Assembly: GCA_950295325.1 (NCBI GenBank)
Contig: OX485806.1
Span: 54,369,169-54,433,168, forward strand
Direction of reading: 5' to 3'
DNA: 64,000 nt
DNA from: Polytrichum commune
Lineage: Eukaryota > Streptophyta > Polytrichopsida > Polytrichales > Polytrichaceae
Position numbers and translations under genes: made by a program. Below are positions 20,171 to 32,119 of this stretch, in pieces. The stretch's first letter is position 1. Every line of letters starts with the position of its first letter. The notes below the pieces were generated by a model that searched no databases, was not told the origin of the DNA, and was given only the letters and a program-made list of their open reading frames with translations.

Positions 20171-22043
20171 TGTCACCCAAAGTCCCTCACCCTTGATTTC
20201 GTCCTAGCCCGAGTGTGGAATGTTGGATTGACACATAATAACTCCCTCCTCGGTAGTTCAATGTATAATTCTACTACACCGTTGGAATATACATAAAACA
20301 CACGACTCTTGATGAGCTTCCAACCTAATACAAGTTATGTCATTTTATTAGTGTGAACCTCAGGCAAGGTTATATCCTTGGCTTTTTCCAAAGTCCATCA
20401 TGCCGCCTTGGCCACGCACGCCTTCAATGATTTACCTCGTACGACTCTAGTCCTAGCTGTTGACTCCTCACTAGTGCATGACACCTCGTTGAGGCTATTA
20501 CATGATGACACCATGAGGCACATGAGCTTTTAACATAGGTGTAAAAAAAAACACTTATGTAACTTACCGTTGCCTCCTCCCCATTAAGCTTTAACACTCT
20601 CTCTCAAGTTTAATCCTTTAATGTAGTTATTACGACTACTAATGTGAGCCTAGTAATTTAAGTAACTAGTCTAACTAACTAATCCATAAGCTGGCCTCCC
20701 TTAACCAATTGTTGTAAGCGGCTGGTCATCTTCGGAGCCAGCATAGCTGGGAACAGCAGCTGATAGCCTTCGTGAACCAGCCGAGCTGGGCACAGCAGCT
20801 GATAGCCTTCGTGAACCTGCAGAGCTGGGAACATTAGCTGATAGCCTCCGAAAACCAGCAGAGCTAGGGACAGCAGCTGATGGCCTTCGTGAACCAGCCG
20901 AGCTGGGAGCAGCAGCTGATGGCCTTCGGGAACCAGCCGAGTTGGGGACAGCAGTTGATGGCCTTCGTGAACCAGCCGAGCTGGGAACGGCAGCTGATAG
21001 CCTTCATGAACCAGCAGAGCTGGGAACAGTAGCTGATAGCCTCCGAAAACCAGCAGAGATGGGAAACCAGCAGAGCTAGGGACAGCAGCTGGTCACCTTT
21101 GTAAACTAACAGAGTTAATAAAACCGAAGCAGTTGGCTAGTCCGAACCAGCCCTAGACTACCCTAATGAAATCCACACTAATAATTCAACCTTCATCTAC
21201 ATGTGATAAATCTAAACCCCACAAGTTTAGCTAAGCTCAAACACTCTAACTTTAAGATTTTAAATCTAAATGCTACAAGCTTAACTAAACGTAACACTTT
21301 GATTAACTAAACCAACTATTTATCAACAAAACTAATTGCTCCAATATAAATGTAAATTTGCAAGTCCCAACAACACTAAGTGCTCCGATATTTCATAAAT
21401 GTAACTTTGTAAGTTCAAATAATTATAAGTCTAGATAATATAAATCCAAGTACTACAATTTGAAGACTATAAATCAAACTCTAAATTCTTCAAACCCAAG
21501 CTACTCCTAACAAGAGGTCAAGCCCACTTCAAGGCTAACTAGTCTTGGCTCTTCACCTTAAAACCATGCACACACGCGTGCTCCTATCTTGCTTCCCACA
21601 TACCCACACTTATAACACGTGGGTGCCAAGGAGCACGAAGGAAAGAGAGGAGGAGAGAGAGAAAAATAAGGGTTTATATAGTGAGTTGAGGAGGTGAGCA
21701 CCCTCAAGGCTCAAGATAAGCCTTTGTAATCCTTCTCTACTTTGTAGGCTCTCATCTTATCTTCTAAGCCTTCGTCCCTCAAACGATCAACATAGATCCT
21801 AATTCAAATATTTAACCCAAGGAACTATCCTTGGTTCTCCACCTACCACGCTCACCGACTAAGGAATTTCCTCACACTACTAAATTTACTCAATCCACTC
21901 CACACGAGCCTAATGCTAAAACATAGCTTTCTTCAAGCTTCACTCTTTTTATATTTTTTGTGAATAATTAAAAAGCATAGAAACATCTCTTGTAGTGTTT
22001 TACAAGAGTTAAGAACACATGTGAGCATCATTTTGGGCTCACA
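20171..22043 (+). mobile_element. Solo LTR, family B, third copy, with perfect target duplication
   Basis: Starts TGTCACCCAAAGTCCCTCAC and ends TTTTGGGCTCACA, 1873 bp. TCACT flanks it at 20166-20170 and 22044-22048. It contains a 39-bp tandem repeat (20714-21115) and a TATA-like TATATAG near 21675. Length differences among the family B copies (1175-1873 bp) come largely from internal tandem repeats. Confidence 0.95.
20714..21115 (+). repeat. 39-bp minisatellite inside the family B LTR
   Basis: About ten units of the form GAACCAGCCGAGCTGGGAAC followed by AGCAGCTGATAGCCTTCGT. Consecutive GATAGCC blocks at 20762 and 20801 set the 39-bp period. Each unit carries the dyads CAGCYGAGCTG and CAGCAGCTG. 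Confidence 0.9.
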
Positions 22044-22048
22044 TCACT

Positions 22049-23072
22049 CTTGATATGATTACTCCAAGGTCCAAATCACAATTACAACGTGTTGATTTGT
22101 ATGGTGGACAAGCTTTTTTGTGGAAATTAAATGATATGATTCTTTGATAGAATATGCAAAATTTATTATTATTATTTTAAAATAAATTTTTTGATTTGAT
22201 TTCCATTTTTCATTGATTGACTATATAGACGCATGGGTCAAACCAATTGGCCCACTAAATCCATAGATATTCAAAGGCTTGGTGGTGGTGGTTGTTGCCT
22301 AGCCGTTATCCATTAGTTTTGCGTGGAATTGTTTTTTAAAAAAGAGGGCTAAATTAAACCCCCACCATTCCTATTTAAAAAATCCCAAATATGGGTCACA
22401 TGCCAAAGCTTCCTTCACAAAACATGCATGTGACAAGTGAAAATGGAAAAAAAATACATATGATACATGAAAATGACTCACCCAACCTCTCAAAGCAATT
22501 GGAAGGTACAACAACATATGCATAATTTAAAAACTATCTTAATCAATGCATCATTCAATTGCTTATCACCAAGATAACACCCCCAAAACACTTATATCAT
22601 TGCCACACATGGCTCATGTAAGCTTAGGGAGGTGACTATCGGAATTTTACAAAACCTTGTGAGATAAAAAAATAAGGTCAATTCAAAAATTTTAAGGTAA
22701 AAATGTGTAATAGGATCAATAGAATAATTACGGATTTTACTATTTGGATGATAAAGTGAGTAATTTATGTTCAAATTTGAATCAAATGCGTTAGTATGTA
22801 GGGAAATGTGGTGGTATTTTTTTTTGGGGGGGGAAGAAATTTGTTGGCGCTCCTCAACGGCCATTGGATTTTGCAACGACGTTGAACATGTGGGACTTTG
22901 TTGGATGCTTGCCTGTTATTTTTGTTATTTTTTTATCTCCATGTTTATTGGTAACCATCTAACTAGTATCCAAGTGCAATTGGTATTTCTTATTAAAACT
23001 AAATGAATGACAATTTGAATGCTACGAAATGTTTTCTGCTTGCATGGTTGGTTTTATAATGCTACTGTTGTC
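22049..23072. other. Unrecognised AT-rich spacer
   Basis: Contains a G-tract at about 22825-22834 and poly-A/T tracts. No gene or repeat partner recognised. Confidence 0.35.
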
Positions 23073-23148
23073 ACGCACCTATCCATGAGAAATGTCCGAA
23101 ATACCATAGGCACAAGGGGGATCCCAAAGTAATACCCGGGACTTGTGA
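23073..23148 (+). mobile_element. LTR, family A, 5' end fragment
   Basis: GTCACGCACCTATCCATGAG...ACCCGGGACTTGTGA matches the first ~75 bases of family A and stops. Ethylene-receptor-like sequence begins about 40 bases later. Confidence 0.75.
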
Positions 23149-23189
23149 GTTGCATCTGTTTCAATGTCTTCGAGAATGTCTTCAAGAAA

Positions 23190-24972
23190 CAGAGTTGACA
23201 ACGTTCTATGGTAGATAGCATACTTAAAAGCAACAATCTGCTAGCAACGTTGATCAATGATGTGTTGGACCTCTCTCGGCTGGAAGATGGGAGCTTGGAG
23301 CTGGAAACTCGCACTTTCATCCTTCCTGGTGTGTTCAAGGAGGTATGTTGCAAATGATCTTCTTCAGTTTGATTGTGTCCCACTCATCTAAAATTGCACC
23401 TTGCCAGATGGTTGAAGGGAACATGGAGGATCTGGCATGGATAATCTGAATACAATCTAGGAAAGGATTTAGCAGCTGAATCTCTACAATTTGTTTGTAA
23501 AAAGTGATGTTGTGAAGGACACTCTTTTTGTATATTTAAAAAATAAAATTTCAAGAATCAAGGTTCTTGGTGACATGCATAAATGGCAAGCATAGTCAAG
23601 CAAGCTCTCATTTGTCAACACCTCATTGTTCCTCTTTGAAACACAAAAGCTTTCTTCCATGTATATACCAAGATTCAAATAAAGAGGTACGTCCAAAATG
23701 CAGTCATTCTTAGGTCACTCCTATTGCAACGGAACCTAAAGAGGCTACTTTAGTACCTTGGAGACACATCTGGCTGTTTGTGAAGTGCATGCACCACTCT
23801 CTCCTCAAACGGCGTCACACGCCATTCTACCTTGTCATCCTGTTTACCCAACCAGCTGTTTTAAGTTCATAATTTTGAAGTAAGAAATCTGGCAGTCTGT
23901 AAAGGTCTTTTTTGCCATGGAAAATGCAAGCATCCTTACAAGAACCAAACCGTGCTCTCAAGAAACCATTCAGCAACTCCAAAAGTTTTTCCTCAATACA
24001 TCAGATAGGTGGTACCAAATTGAAATAGAATTGCCTTAGAAGCAAAGCCTGAGCCATTTTACCTTGTCATCCTGTTCACCCGACCAGCATCTTCAATATC
24101 ATACTTTTGAAGTTGTACTCATTTGCTTTCAATGCTTGTTGAGGAGTATATCATATCTAGTGGGTTATTTATTATTCGTTCTTTTATGTTTATTGGTACA
24201 GGTTATGAAATTGGTCTCACCTATTGCTTCAGTGAAGAAGCTGAAATCATAATTGATTCTTGCACCGGACCTCCCTGAGCATGTGGTTGGTGATGAGAAG
24301 AGGCTTATGCAAACTATTCTCAATGTGGTTGGAAATGCAGTGAAGTTTACCAAAGAAGGGGTTGTGATGGTGCGAGTTTATGTTAACAAAAGTGATATGC
24401 AGTTGGATCCTCGTGTGCCAGATTTTATTCCAACACAGGATGAGCATCACTGCAACATCAAAGTTTAGGTACATATTCAAGTATAAGTTGTGTCTGTAAT
24501 TTTTATTTCAGTAAACCTTGAAGCACCCTTGTGATTGGTAGGGTAGTTTGATAATTCCTATCGGGCATTGAGGTATTGCAGTTGTATAATCATACGTTGA
24601 GGCGCTTATACACACGATGAGAGTAGTGGTGTGTATAGTTGAGTCAAAGGTCATGTATTCCTGGCTTGGGTTGGTTTAAAGTACATGTGGTCAATGGGTG
24701 AAGGTTGCAGTTGATAACTGAGCCATTATTGCTTAGTCAGTATTTTCTTTGTACATTTGTATGTACTTTTTGGTTGAGGTTTCTTTGTGGAAGGACTTCC
24801 AACACAATCTAGTTCATATGTGGAAAATACACACCCTTTCTTGCCAGAAATATACTAGGCTTTTTGTTAACATTTCCAACCTGTATGGCAGGTGAGAGAT
24901 ATTGGAGTAGGTTTGAATCCACAAGAGATTCCAAAGCTATTCAATAACTTTCTTCAGGCTGTTTACAGGAAA
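23190..24972 (+). pseudogene. Ethylene-receptor-type histidine kinase, three-exon pseudogene fragment
   Basis: Exon 1 (about 23190-23342) encodes [20 protein letters not shown] followed by [13 protein letters not shown], the dimerisation/phospho-acceptor helix region of the ETR1/ERS family. It ends FKE at GTATGT. Exon 2 (24202-24468) follows TTGGTACAG and encodes VMKLVSPIASVKKL, a TAA stop, LILAPDLPEHVVGDEKRLM, then the ATP-binding N-box NVVGNAVKFTKEG, ending in a TAG that fits a mutated CAG at the splice junction. Exon 3 (24892 to about 24972) encodes VRDIGVGLNPQEIPKLFNNF, the G1 box. In intact receptors these modules signal at the ER membrane. The ethylene-binding N-terminus, the rest of the kinase and any receiver are absent. 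Intron positions and phases are preserved, so this is a genomic fragment, not a retrocopy. Confidence 0.9.
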
Positions 24973-25326
24973 ATCTAAGCCCATCAGGAGTCTCAATCAA
25001 GAAGTAGGTCACATGTTCAATGGCGGATACATACATGTTTGGCAATGTATGATGAGAATCTGAGACTTATTCTTGAATTATTTTGAGACATACGAATTCT
25101 TGAAGATTCTTCGAACTCGCTTTTTGAGTGAATGGATATGTCCAAGATAACTTACATCGAGAAGAGCTTTAATAAGTTAGCAGTGCATTCTGCGTATTTT
25201 ACGTATTTTCGAATCTCAGGGTTTATTTGCCTTTGATCTTCCAGCATTTGAGCCCATCTGAGGCAAATCTTATTGAGGCAAAGCACAAATTTAACGCCCA
25301 CAAGTGAGTGACTAGGGCTTATTGAG
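24973..25326. other. Spacer between receptor fragment and hAT gene
   Basis: No gene recognised. It probably includes the 5' end of the hAT element, but I could not find its terminal inverted repeat. Confidence 0.35.
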
Positions 25327-27407
25327 ATGGTGCCATCTAGCTCTAGTTCGCTAAATGCACAAGTGATCGAGAAGGAATTAAAGAAGACATTGCCGAATGA
25401 CGCCGATCGTGTATTTTCATTGCGCAAGAACCATGTTGGTCTGAATTCTACTCTCTAGAAAACTTTTGGCATCGTGCAACAATATGGTAAGGACTGTGAA
25501 TATGCAGCGTGCTTCAATTGCAAGAAAGTATACACATTCAAAAAAACCACGAGTACTAGCACCATGAATGATCATAAGTGCCTTAAGGGTGAAAGATTGG
25601 AAAGTGGAGCAATGAATGTATTTGCAACAAAGGGTGTCCCCACCACACATGATAAAAAAAAATGACGCTTGCCGCTGCCAACTTTTCCGCAATTGACCTT
25701 CGACCATTTGAATCAATAGCCGGAAATGGTTTGAAAGGGCTTATTCAAACAACCTTGGACATCGGTGTTGCAAGAAATAAACAACTTATGGTTGATGACC
25801 TCTTGTGTCAACCAATTACCGCTAGACGCAATATAGAGACCCGTGCGACGAAGGGGCGTGCCATAGTGGCAAAGTGTCTTCAAGAACACATTGATACCAA
25901 CGTATCCATGGCAAGCACCCTTGATCTATGGACAGACAGTATCAAGAAGGTAGCTTATATATCTGTCACGGCGCACTACATCGATGAAGAGTTTGTTTTG
26001 TTTGATCGAACATTGCATGTGAAGCCTGTTCGCGATGAGAGCCACACCGCTGTTATGGTTTTGGATAAATTCAAGGAAGCTCTGGACATCTTCGGTATCA
26101 AAGATTTGGTGTTTGATAAAATCACTGTTGTGGCGGATTGTGGATCAAACATCGTCGCTGAAGATGGCATTTCAAGCGAGTTTAACTTGTTAGGATGCAT
26201 TGATCATAAAATTGCGAACACTCTGACCTATGTATTCAACAAGACTACGAAACAGGTTGATGGTAAGAAGAGCAAGTTTTTTTATCGATACCTTGATGAG
26301 CCCAACATGGCAGTCTTATACTCTCTCATTGATGCATGTAAGAGTTTGGTTGCATACTTTAAAAAATCAAATCTTCAATCAAAGTTGTCGAAGACATTGA
26401 AACAAAAGAATGCAACCAGATGGAACTCACCATACCATTGTCTGCTTAGTGTTTCTGAAATGCTAATTGAGGTGATCGATCTACTAAAGCAAAAGGATGC
26501 ACTGCGGAAAATTGCCTCAATCTCAGAGACCTTTTTGAAACATTTAATTGACTTATTGACACCATTTCAGAAGGCAACTCTTGATCTCGAACAATTCAAA
26601 GAGCCGACATTGCATAAGGTTGTATTTTGGCGATTTCAACTGTTGAAGCATCTAAAACCTGTTATGAACGATGTGATTAATGACGATGGTACCGTCAAGA
26701 CGAGCAAAGACTCCCCTCCGATCATAGCTTGTAAGGACCTCTTGACACCACTAGTGCAAGAGAAGATGGAGCTCGATGTGCTTCATGTTGTAGCAACACT
26801 TCTGGATCCTGTTATGAAGAACCATATGCGCAAGATGGAGGTTTCTGACGCTTTAGTTACTAAGGCGAAAACAAAATTGAGGGAGCTTATGCGTTCGATT
26901 GGCACAGGAGAGGTTTTAGCAAATTTGGATCATGAGAAAGATGATGCACCGGCCCCACCACAAAAGAAGCATCGTACTATTGACCCGACGTCTATGTACG
27001 ATGAGTTTGAAGATGAGTTAGAAGAGAATCATGACAATGGGGCTAAGATCCTAGTTTTCAACAACCTCGACGCACGTATTGAGCTGGAGTTCAGTATGTA
27101 TGAGACATACAAGGTCACTAATCTTGAAAAAAATGAGATCATTGCAGCGGTGAGCTTAGCATTGCCAGTGAAACATGATACTACTGCTAAATTCAGTATT
27201 CTCTTGTGGTGGAAGTTGAAAGGAGCCCCCACATTCCCCATCATGTCGCGCGTGGCGCGTTCGGTTTTATGCATCCCTGCATCCAGCTCCAAATCGGAGT
27301 CAAACTTCTCGGATGCAGGGAATACGCTAACCAAGAAGCGCTCCGCGCTAAAGCCAACGACAATGAACGACCTTTTATTTGTCCGATCCAACCAAGACTT
27401 GGTGTAG
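25327..27407 (+). pseudogene. hAT-superfamily transposase, near-intact
   Basis: The reading frame starts MVPSSSSSLNAQVIEKEL at 25327. It has one TAG (25456-25458, fitting a Trp codon before KTFGIV), then a BED-type zinc finger (CFNCKKVYTFKK ... NDHKC). At a nine-A run near 25653-25661 the frame shifts by one, and a 581-codon frame (25662-27407) completes the protein. Visible hAT features: TLDLWTD (first Asp), VVADCGSNIV (second Asp), LGCIDHKIANTL (CX2H insertion motif), LLWWKLKG, and the C-terminal dimerisation block RSVLCIPASSSKSESNFSDA, then NTLTKKRSALKP. The enzyme would excise and insert DNA with 8-bp duplications. Total about 690 residues, normal for the family. Only two lesions separate it from an open frame, so it is a recent arrival. 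Confidence 0.93.
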
Positions 27408-27417
27408 GCGGGTTATA

Positions 27418-27600
27418 CACATTACACAACTTTTGAATACTTGAGCACAATTTTTGAATATATGAGTGCAATTTTTGAATACATGGGCATAATTTTTGAA
27501 TACATTGGCACAATTTTTGAATATATGGGTGCAATTTTTGAATACATGGGCGCAATTTGAATAGCATGGGTGGGCATGGGTGGGCATGGGTGGACACATT
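27418..27600. repeat. Minisatellite at the 3' side of the hAT gene
   Basis: Seven units of about 21-22 bases (AATTTTTGAATACATGGGCG type) are followed by three GCATGGGTGGGC units. The latter recur at 14545-14690. It may be the subterminal repeat region of the hAT element. Confidence 0.8.
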
Positions 27601-28287
27601 CATGCTATGGTTTGTCTTGTAAACACTAAGACTATGTTAGCTTCCAAGACGGGTAAAACACCAACAATGAATCTACTCTTCAAATCCCTCCTTCAACACT
27701 TTATTGCTTGTTTTTCCAGGACTGTGGTTGTGTTCGGACTGCAATACACTTCCAGATTGCCACCTGTCCTAATCTAAAAACTCACAAACATACATATCTT
27801 CTCTAAGGTCTAAGTCCTCTCCGCATATGTGTACTAAGAGAGCCAAAAGGCTCAAGGACTATCCTTATATACTTCAAAACAACTATCATTAGGTGGATCA
27901 ACTTGGAGGTTGCCATCCTATCAAAACACTGCAACTAGCTGTCTTGACGCGTTCCTGCCCTCTGTCCAGTTCATGACCAGCTAGGACACTGGGGTCATAA
28001 AAAAATATCAACTAGTAAAAGACTCCCAATGCCATTTTAATAACTTTGGACCTACAAGTCATTTTCTGATTACCTAAGTTACTAACCCCAAACACTTACT
28101 ACTACTTAATAGACCATTCAGTAGTAAAATAATAAAAACCAACTAGTGGACGTTCTAACAATTTTGCATCAAGGGCAAATTTGACGTCAACTAGTAAACT
28201 AGCATTTTTTGCCCTTTTGACAATTTGTGACCAACTAGTCAATTTTTGACAACTTAAAACACAGTGCTAAATTCTACCTTAACATAG
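27601..28287. other. Unrecognised spacer
   Basis: No gene or repeat partner seen. ACTAGT-containing words (CAACTAGTAAA, CAACTAGTGGA) recur between 28005 and 28240. Confidence 0.35.
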
Positions 28288-29577
28288 ATATGGTTGACTA
28301 GTATCAATTTAGTTCGGCTTAGTTGTTTGAAGTCGGCCAAGGGACCAGATTTTGAATTTAATGTTGTAAGGGTTGTATGTGTAGATAAGGTTTGAACTGT
28401 GTAGAGTAGTAAGGCTTAGTTGTTTCGAATTGGCCATGAGGACCATATTTTGAGATTAATGTTGTAAAGGTTGTATGTGTAGATAGGGTTGACTAGTGCC
28501 AATTTAGTTGGGCTTGGTTTTGTTTGTGCAAGGAATGCACCCTCTTGGATCCAAGAGGGTCATGGGGAAGGCCCATGAGGACCAGATATTGAGATTAATG
28601 TTGTAAGGGTTGTACGTATACATAGGGTTGACTTGTGTCAAAATGGTTGGGCTTGGTTTTGTTTGTGCAAGGAATGGACCCTCTCGGATATGAGAGGGTC
28701 ATGGGGAAGGCCCATGAGGACCATATTTTGAGCTTCATGTTGTAAGGGTTGTATGTGTAGATAGGGTTGACTAGTGTCAAAATAGTTCGGCTTAGTTGTT
28801 TGAAATCGGCCAATGGACCAGATTTCGAGCTTAATGTTGTAAGGGTTGTATGTGTAGATAGGGTTTGAATTGTGTAGAGTAGTTAGGCTTAGTTGTTTCG
28901 AGTCAACCATGAGGACTTGATTTTGAGATTAATGTTGTAAGGGTTGTATGTGTAGATAGGGTGGACTAGTGTCAACTTAGTTCAGCTTGGTTTTGGATGT
29001 GGAAGGAATGGACCCTCTTGGATCCGAAAGGGTCATGGGGAAGGCCCATGAGGACCAGATTTTCAAATTAATGTTGTAAGGGTTGTATGTGTAGATAGGG
29101 TTTCAATTGTGTCAAAATAGTTGGGCTTGGTTTTGTTTGTGCAAAGGTGGGACCCTCTTGGATCCGAGAGGGTCATGGGGAAGGCCCATGAGGACCAGAT
29201 TTTTGAAATAATGTTGTAAGGGTTGTATGTGTAGATAGAGTCAACTTGTGTCAACTTAGTTCGGCTTGGTTTTGGATGTGGAAGGAATGGACCCTCTCGG
29301 ATCCGAAAGGGTCATGGGGAACGCCCATGAGGACCAGATTTTGAGCTTTTATGTTGTAAGGGTTGTATGTGTAGATAGGGTTTCAATTGTGTCAAAATAG
29401 TTGGGCTTGGTTTTGTTTGTGCAAAGGTGGGACCCTCTTGGATCCGAGAGGGTCATGGGGAAGGCCCATGAGGACCAGATTTTCAAATTAATGTTGTAAA
29501 GGTTGTATGTGTAGATAGGGTGGACTAGTGTCAACTTAGTTCGGCTTGGTTTTGGATGTGGAAGGAATGGACCTTAG
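28288..29577 (-). repeat. Palindrome satellite array A1
   Basis: Ten monomers marked by GTTGTAAGGGTTGTATGTGT. Spacing is about 140 bases where the unit contains the palindrome (type CCTCTYGGATCCRAGAGG) and about 95-100 where that block is missing. Read on the minus strand it aligns with arrays A2 and A3: TTACAAC...CAAAATCTGGTCC, then the palindrome. It lies upstream of the exon relics at 30779-31171 in the same relative orientation as A3 to the gene at 43227-51369. Confidence 0.93.
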
Positions 29578-30752
29578 TGTGACAATGATAATATTTTTCG
29601 CCACCTTTCATGCAGTTCTCCTTCACAATCGATTTTTTTTCTTCCGAAGAGTCCAAACTCAACAGACTCAATCCCAAGCGCAACCACCCGGCTCTAGGAG
29701 TTCCGAGGTCAGCAGCACTGAGTTCCGAGGTGCTCCGGCGGCGGCTTTGGTAAGGATTTCCCCAACAGGTTGCGATGACCCCGAATTTGCACTGCACACG
29801 GCAGGTGGAAACTCAAGAATCCCCCGTTCTGGAGTAGATTCGGTCCGGTCTCCCACTGCCGACGTAGTGCTTCCTCCGCAACCCAGTGCTTAAAGATGTG
29901 CACTTCCCCCAACCTCGATTTGCACTGGACTCCCTCCTACCCCCGATCCCCACTACTGGATCTCCTTTACATTCTCCCCAAACCCATTAGACAACATCCA
30001 TCTAGCAAACCGGGTGCAACTTGTTAGTTACCCCTATTCCGTAGTTGATTTACCGATGCCTTGAGCCGATTCCGGCCACAGCTTGAATGCAGCCCCCACC
30101 GCACTACTCTGGCCCTTAGTCCTTCTTTGCCATTGACCGTTCACTCCCAAGTCTACTTGCCTTGGCATTACCGCTCGTGATCTTGGTGCAACCGGCATTT
30201 GACGAACCTACGTCCGATGGACCCCCTTCAACCGTCCTCTTTCCTCCGTTATCCTTCCTTCCTTCCGTCTTTGTTTCTTCTTCCCTTAGAGACTCATTGC
30301 ATCACCCGGAGATACTTGTGAGGGGAGTGTCAATGTAGTTCCTAACCGCACCACCTCCCCATGACTGCCATGCTCCTTGCAAAACAATATTCCGAGCTGG
30401 GGCAGAGCTTCCGCCTCCTAACCTCCTAGCTTCTTTCTTTCCCCTCCCTCTCTACCTAATGAGACTCTCCTACCAGGCCTTCTGAGACCCCTCCAACTTC
30501 CTCATTTTTTCTAACGCTGCCCGGCATCTTTCTGGCCGCCCGGAAAAAAATGAGTTTGACTTCCTCCTTTGGCCTTTTCCCTTTCTAGGACTTCGCCTTC
30601 CACACCCATTACTTGCACTTACCTCTTTGTAGTTTAGTTTAATTTAATTTACCCCTTTCTAAAGGTGAGGTTGACCTTTTTAAGTTATTTTTTTCATTCC
30701 CCAATTTCATGTTAAGGTTAATAACCAAGTGAACACGATCTTAGGGCTCACA
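29578..30752 (+). mobile_element. Solo LTR, family B-like, fourth copy
   Basis: Starts TGTGACAATG and ends CTTAGGGCTCACA. The last 30 bases resemble the other family B ends (AAGTGAACACGATCTTAGGG). The flanks CTTAG (29573-29577) and CTGAG (30753-30757) differ at one base. It interrupts a satellite monomer: GGAATGGACC stands before it and a GGATCC-containing half palindrome after it. The body is CT-rich and not coding. Confidence 0.75.
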
Positions 30753-30778
30753 CTGAGGATCCAGAATGACGTTATGCA

Positions 30779-31171
30779 GTTGATTGCATATGTTTGAATG
30801 CACTTGGCAATTTTGGAGTTTTTTTAAGCGTTGCATGATGTGATTAGGTATAAATTTTATATTTATTTTTTACAAGTTTTTCATAGCTTGATTTTTATCA
30901 TTTTAATTAATAATTTCATTTTTTTCTAGGTCCGCTGAAAGACACAATATGAAAACCAATCTTGTTGACAAACTTCATTGCATTTGTCATTTTGGTCTTC
31001 TACCTCTTCAGGATTTAAAGTTATTAATTTCAATTGGTGATTACAAAACAAAATGGAAAAAAATGAAAAAAATAGAAGAAAAAAAACTAATTGGATTTAA
31101 AATGCTTGAACAATTAATACCTTTGCGGAATTTTGATACAAGGCTCTATCTCAGACTCTTGTTTGATTTTG
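30779..31171 (+). pseudogene. Two exon relics of the methylase-like gene family
   Basis: 30779-30847 (ending GATTAG/GTATAA) resembles the end of exon B of the gene at 43227-51369: VDCI, then a divergent stretch, then donor. The intron 30848-30929 ends TTTTTTCTAG. 30930-31171 resembles exon C: LVDKL, FGLLPLQDLKLLISIGDYKT here against VKDNL, FGKLKLEDFKDLISIDDYKT there. The intron position is identical in both copies. Other exons are missing downstream, where a family C LTR lies. Confidence 0.75.
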
Positions 31172-31413
31172 GTATGTTTCTTTTCATATTTATGGTAAAA
31201 GTTAAAATCTTATTATACGTTCGTGTATACAACGTGAAGTTGTTGCGGCCATAGACATAGCATGTAGAATTTATAATGAGACTACACTCTCTGTGGAGAG
31301 GTCTGAATAAGGATTGGAAGAGGTAATATCAAAGACACATATAAAAATCATCAAATTTCTCAAACCATAGATTTTGATAAATTGTTAGCTGTTGTAAATT
31401 CGGGAAACGGGGT
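31172..31413. other. Short unrecognised segment
   Basis: AT-rich, possibly an intron remnant of the preceding exons. Nothing identifiable. Confidence 0.3.
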
Positions 31414-32034
31414 TGTCATGTAAATATACATTGTAACACATAACACAACGTGCAAAAAATATAACTAAAAAAATATGTAATAAAACAACAACAGATGTAT
31501 TATTAACACACACTCAATTAATAGAACATATATCTAGAAACTTATGCAATAAAGGAGGCATTACATACTTTCAAAATACAAAACATCTTTTAAGACTCAC
31601 TTGATACAAAGCGAGCTATCTCTCACTACATATGGGGAGAATCTAAGAATGTAGAAGGAGATGAAGAGATCTCATAAGCTTTACTCAATGACAATTTGTC
31701 ATGCTTGAGGCAAACCCTACACCGTAAGCTCTCTCTCTCACACATAACTATAAGACTCAATTTGGCAAAAATGCTAAGCTGAGGAAGCCGCCGCGCGTTG
31801 ACTCCTCAAACCCGACCCTAAGTGGGTCCTACGGCAAGAAGGTGAGAACCTTCCAAATGATTGCAAGGTCCCACAAGGCAAAAACACCTCCTAAACAACC
31901 ATTACAACCCGGGTTACCACCCCAAAGGTTGTTCTAACATAATGATTAGTTTATAAAATAAGCAACAAGATTGATTAGCCTTTAAACTAACTAATCAAGA
32001 CGTGGCTTGGTGTTCGACACCATGCCACGTGACA
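31414..32034 (+). mobile_element. Solo LTR, family C
   Basis: Starts TGTCATGTAAATATACATTG and ends CCATGCCACGTGACA, inverted termini TGTCA/TGACA, 621 bp. The flanks GGGGT and AGGTG do not match, so no target duplication is visible. Copies at 10585-11092 and 11098-11203 confirm both ends. Confidence 0.8.
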
Positions 32035-32119
32035 AGGTGGAATTTTTGGAGGAGGTGAATTTTATTCCTCATTTCTATACTATTTTATTCTGAGTCATTT
32101 CTTATAATTTTTGCATATT

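Noticed and set aside
22592-23006. Open frames of 79-94 codons
   Set aside because: No motif, overlapping on both strands in AT-rich DNA.
28288-29577. Centromeric satellite
   Set aside because: The monomer length is in the usual range, but the array is short and tied to a gene family, and no kinetochore evidence is available from sequence.
29531-29912. Overlapping open frames of 62-115 codons near 29.7 kb
   Set aside because: They lie within a CT-rich family B-like LTR on both strands, with no domain signature.
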